Assembly (NCBI GenBank): GCA_017417045.1
Contig: JAFPZZ010000011.1
Location: forward strand, 40,727 to 104,726
From: Bacillota bacterium
GTDB lineage: Bacteria > Bacillota > Clostridia > Peptostreptococcales > Anaerovoracaceae
DNA length: 64,000 bases
Reading direction: 5' to 3'
In this document: piece after piece, positions 62,931-64,000 of the stretch
Layout of the letters: each line of letters opens with the position of its first letter
Position numbering within the stretch: the stretch's first letter is position 1
Notes under the pieces: model-generated
What the model was told of the DNA's origin: nothing
The model's database searches: none
Seen by the model: the letters and a program-made list of their open reading frames with translations, nothing else
Program-made: the position numbers and the translations under genes

Positions 62931-63341
62931 CTAAACATTAAGAGGTAAGCCCAGCCTTTCTGCTAATGCTTCCGAAAGAACCCTGGAAAAATTGATCCCC
63001 TGTCGCTCTGCTGCGTCTTCAAGATAGAACGGAATTGTGCAGTTCTTTTTTACAAGCCTATTGTCATGTAATTTACGATATGAATCAAAATCAATATCGA
63101 CAAGTGATACAAATTCGCCATCTTCCAAATCTGCGTTTGCACTAAATGGATCTGGAATTGTTTTCCCTTCATCCTGATACAAAACACCCATCATGCCAAT
63201 GGCGTCTCTGGCCATGACAATTGCCTCAGCCAAATCCTTGCCCTGCGTAAACTGATCAAAATCAGGTATTCTGACAGAATACCACTTATCCCCTTTATAT
63301 AGATAAATGGGATAAACAACAGCTCCTTTCACATCCATCAT
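62931..63341 (-). CDS. hicB: HicB-family antitoxin
   Basis: The 136-residue protein has the N-terminal HicB fold (YPIYLYKGDKWYSVRIPDFD, then AEAIVMARDAIGMMGVLYQD) and a C-terminal ribbon-helix-helix region (KKNCTIPFYLEDAAERQGI, then NFSRVLSEAL), so it can both mask the toxin and bind its own operator. A GGGAGG site serves ATG 63341 or the next ATG, one codon on, which has better spacing. It lies 60 bp after hicA in one transcript. Confidence 0.9.
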   Translation of the reverse strand: MMDVKGAVVYPIYLYKGDKWYSVRIPDFDQFTQGKDLAEAIVMARDAIGMMGVLYQDEGKTIPDPFSANADLEDGEFVSLVDIDFDSYRKLHDNRLVKKNCTIPFYLEDAAERQGINFSRVLSEALAERLGLPLNV

Positions 63342-63401
63342 TCATCCTCCCTTTCAAACAAAAGAAAGACAACCTTTGGCGGCATGGCCCAATAGAGGGA
63401 A

Positions 63402-63581
63402 TCACCCTCTATTGGTTAGTGCCTTCTTGAGAATGCTTTTAGCTGTTCGTTCGTCGATTTCGCTATGTCTCGGAACCTGCACCTGGACCGATCCCTTGAA
63501 GTATACATCATGCCTCGATCCATTACGCAATAGTGTGTATCCAGCGTCCTCAAGCCTTGAAATAAGGTCGCGCCGTTTCAA
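63402..63581 (-). CDS. hicA: HicA-family mRNA-interferase toxin
   Basis: A 59-residue double-stranded-RNA-binding-like toxin. It has the canonical RRDLISRLEDAGYTLLRNGS and the catalytic-His segment RHDVYFKG, followed by VPRHSEID. The start is a TTG at 63581-63579 rather than an upstream ATG (63647), because AAGGAGGG lies 9 nt before it and this gives the usual 60-residue HicA. Toxin precedes antitoxin, the standard hicAB order. Confidence 0.88.
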   Translation of the reverse strand: MKRRDLISRLEDAGYTLLRNGSRHDVYFKGSVQVQVPRHSEIDERTAKSILKKALTNRG

Positions 63582-63651
63582 ATCGGTTGCCCTCCTTTCA
63601 TGCTTTATGATACGCCCTGTGATGCGCACTGTCAAGTAGTTTCGCAATTAA

Positions 63652-64000
63652 TCAGTCGATAATCTTCGGCCTCTTTTTAGACTCATCGTAGTCCACAGAA
63701 GCCACGCCCATGATGGTATCAAAGGCGCGGAGTTGGACATACCATCGCCCATCAAGATTGATGGCAGGCACTCTCACGACCCCATTGACCTTGGATGACT
63801 TAACATCCATCTCGACCATCTCGACCCCGTCCGGCAGCTTCTCTTCCTGGTACTCGACCCACGGCAGCAGACCCCACATCTTCCACGTGCGAGTCTCATA
63901 GCCCCAGATCTTTCCGATGTTGCCCACAGCCGTAGTCTGGACCCCATCCTTCCAATTCGGAGTGCATTCGATGGCAAGGCCGTTGCCGAGATAGATGCCC
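63652..64000 (-). CDS. Phage-type NlpC/P60-like peptidoglycan hydrolase (partial)
   Basis: The minus-strand frame enters from the right edge and ends at 63652. The visible 115 residues open GIYLGNGLAIECTPNWKDGV, then GNIGKIWGYETRTWKMWGLL and PWVEYQEE, the His/Asn-containing half of NlpC/P60-type endolysins common in Clostridia phages. A short cell-wall-binding or beta tail (RVPAINLDGRWYVQLRAFD) follows. The N-terminus with the catalytic Cys lies outside the window. A GTG at 63927 is only an internal codon. This supports prophage origin for the right end. Confidence 0.7.
   Translation of the reverse strand, partial: GIYLGNGLAIECTPNWKDGVQTTAVGNIGKIWGYETRTWKMWGLLPWVEYQEEKLPDGVEMVEMDVKSSKVNGVVRVPAINLDGRWYVQLRAFDTIMGVASVDYDESKKRPKIID

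Overview
The window reads as chromosomal DNA of a fairly GC-rich member of the Clostridia (Bacillota). Supporting signs are the dcw-type cell-wall cluster headed by mraZ, a PASTA-tailed FtsI/SpoVD, a heterodimeric PyrD/PyrK dihydroorotate dehydrogenase, a Bacillus-type PurR, a SpoVB/MurJ-like flippase, strong AAGGAGG Shine-Dalgarno sites and frequent ATA and AGG codons despite the high GC. I cannot name the species; a gut anaerobe is an inference.

Layout. 1-7412 (minus) is the division/cell-wall operon mraZ-rsmH-ftsL-ftsI-murF-mraY-murD, with murD cut by the left edge. 7.4-14.5 kb is mixed: a lipoprotein, a GNAT acetyltransferase, an orphan radical SAM protein, a PlsC-like acyltransferase with a zinc ribbon, a broken small gene, a lipase, an FMN reductase and a pair of small membrane-anchored coiled-coil proteins. 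14.6-19.0 kb (minus) is a dicarboxylate symporter followed by pyrK-pyrD-pyrF-pyrE, with start/stop overlaps between the pyr genes. A regulated-looking spacer then leads to a phosphoribosyltransferase on the plus strand. 20.2-27.3 kb (minus) carries a gene split by an in-frame amber codon, an M42 peptidase remnant, an iron alcohol dehydrogenase, rnhB, a metallo-beta-lactamase-fold hydrolase, a U32 protein and an AraC regulator.

27.4-37.2 kb (plus) is the most distinctive block: a second U32 protein, five consecutive paralogous MFS transporters, an ornithine-cyclodeaminase-family enzyme and a class V PLP enzyme, closed by a terminator. Genes 28.7-37.2 kb look like one transport and amino-acid-metabolism unit. 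The U32/AraC/U32 arrangement upstream may supply control, but this is inference.

37.2-47.7 kb (minus) holds a SPASM-like radical SAM protein with its TetR regulator, an amidohydrolase, a TfoX-N protein, ung, an alpha/beta hydrolase, uvrA, uvrB and an S4-domain protein. 47.8-60.2 kb (minus) holds hup, a flippase, and the housekeeping run gltX-murC-purR-prs-pth-mfd, plus an MscS channel. 60.3-62.5 kb encodes a surface protein built from 46-residue Cys/His repeats.

From about 62.7 kb the sequence becomes visibly more AT-rich. A tRNA-like 3' end with its own terminator is followed by short tandem repeats, a HicA/HicB toxin-antitoxin pair and the C-terminal part of a phage-type peptidoglycan hydrolase. 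I read this as the boundary of an integrated prophage that continues beyond the right edge.
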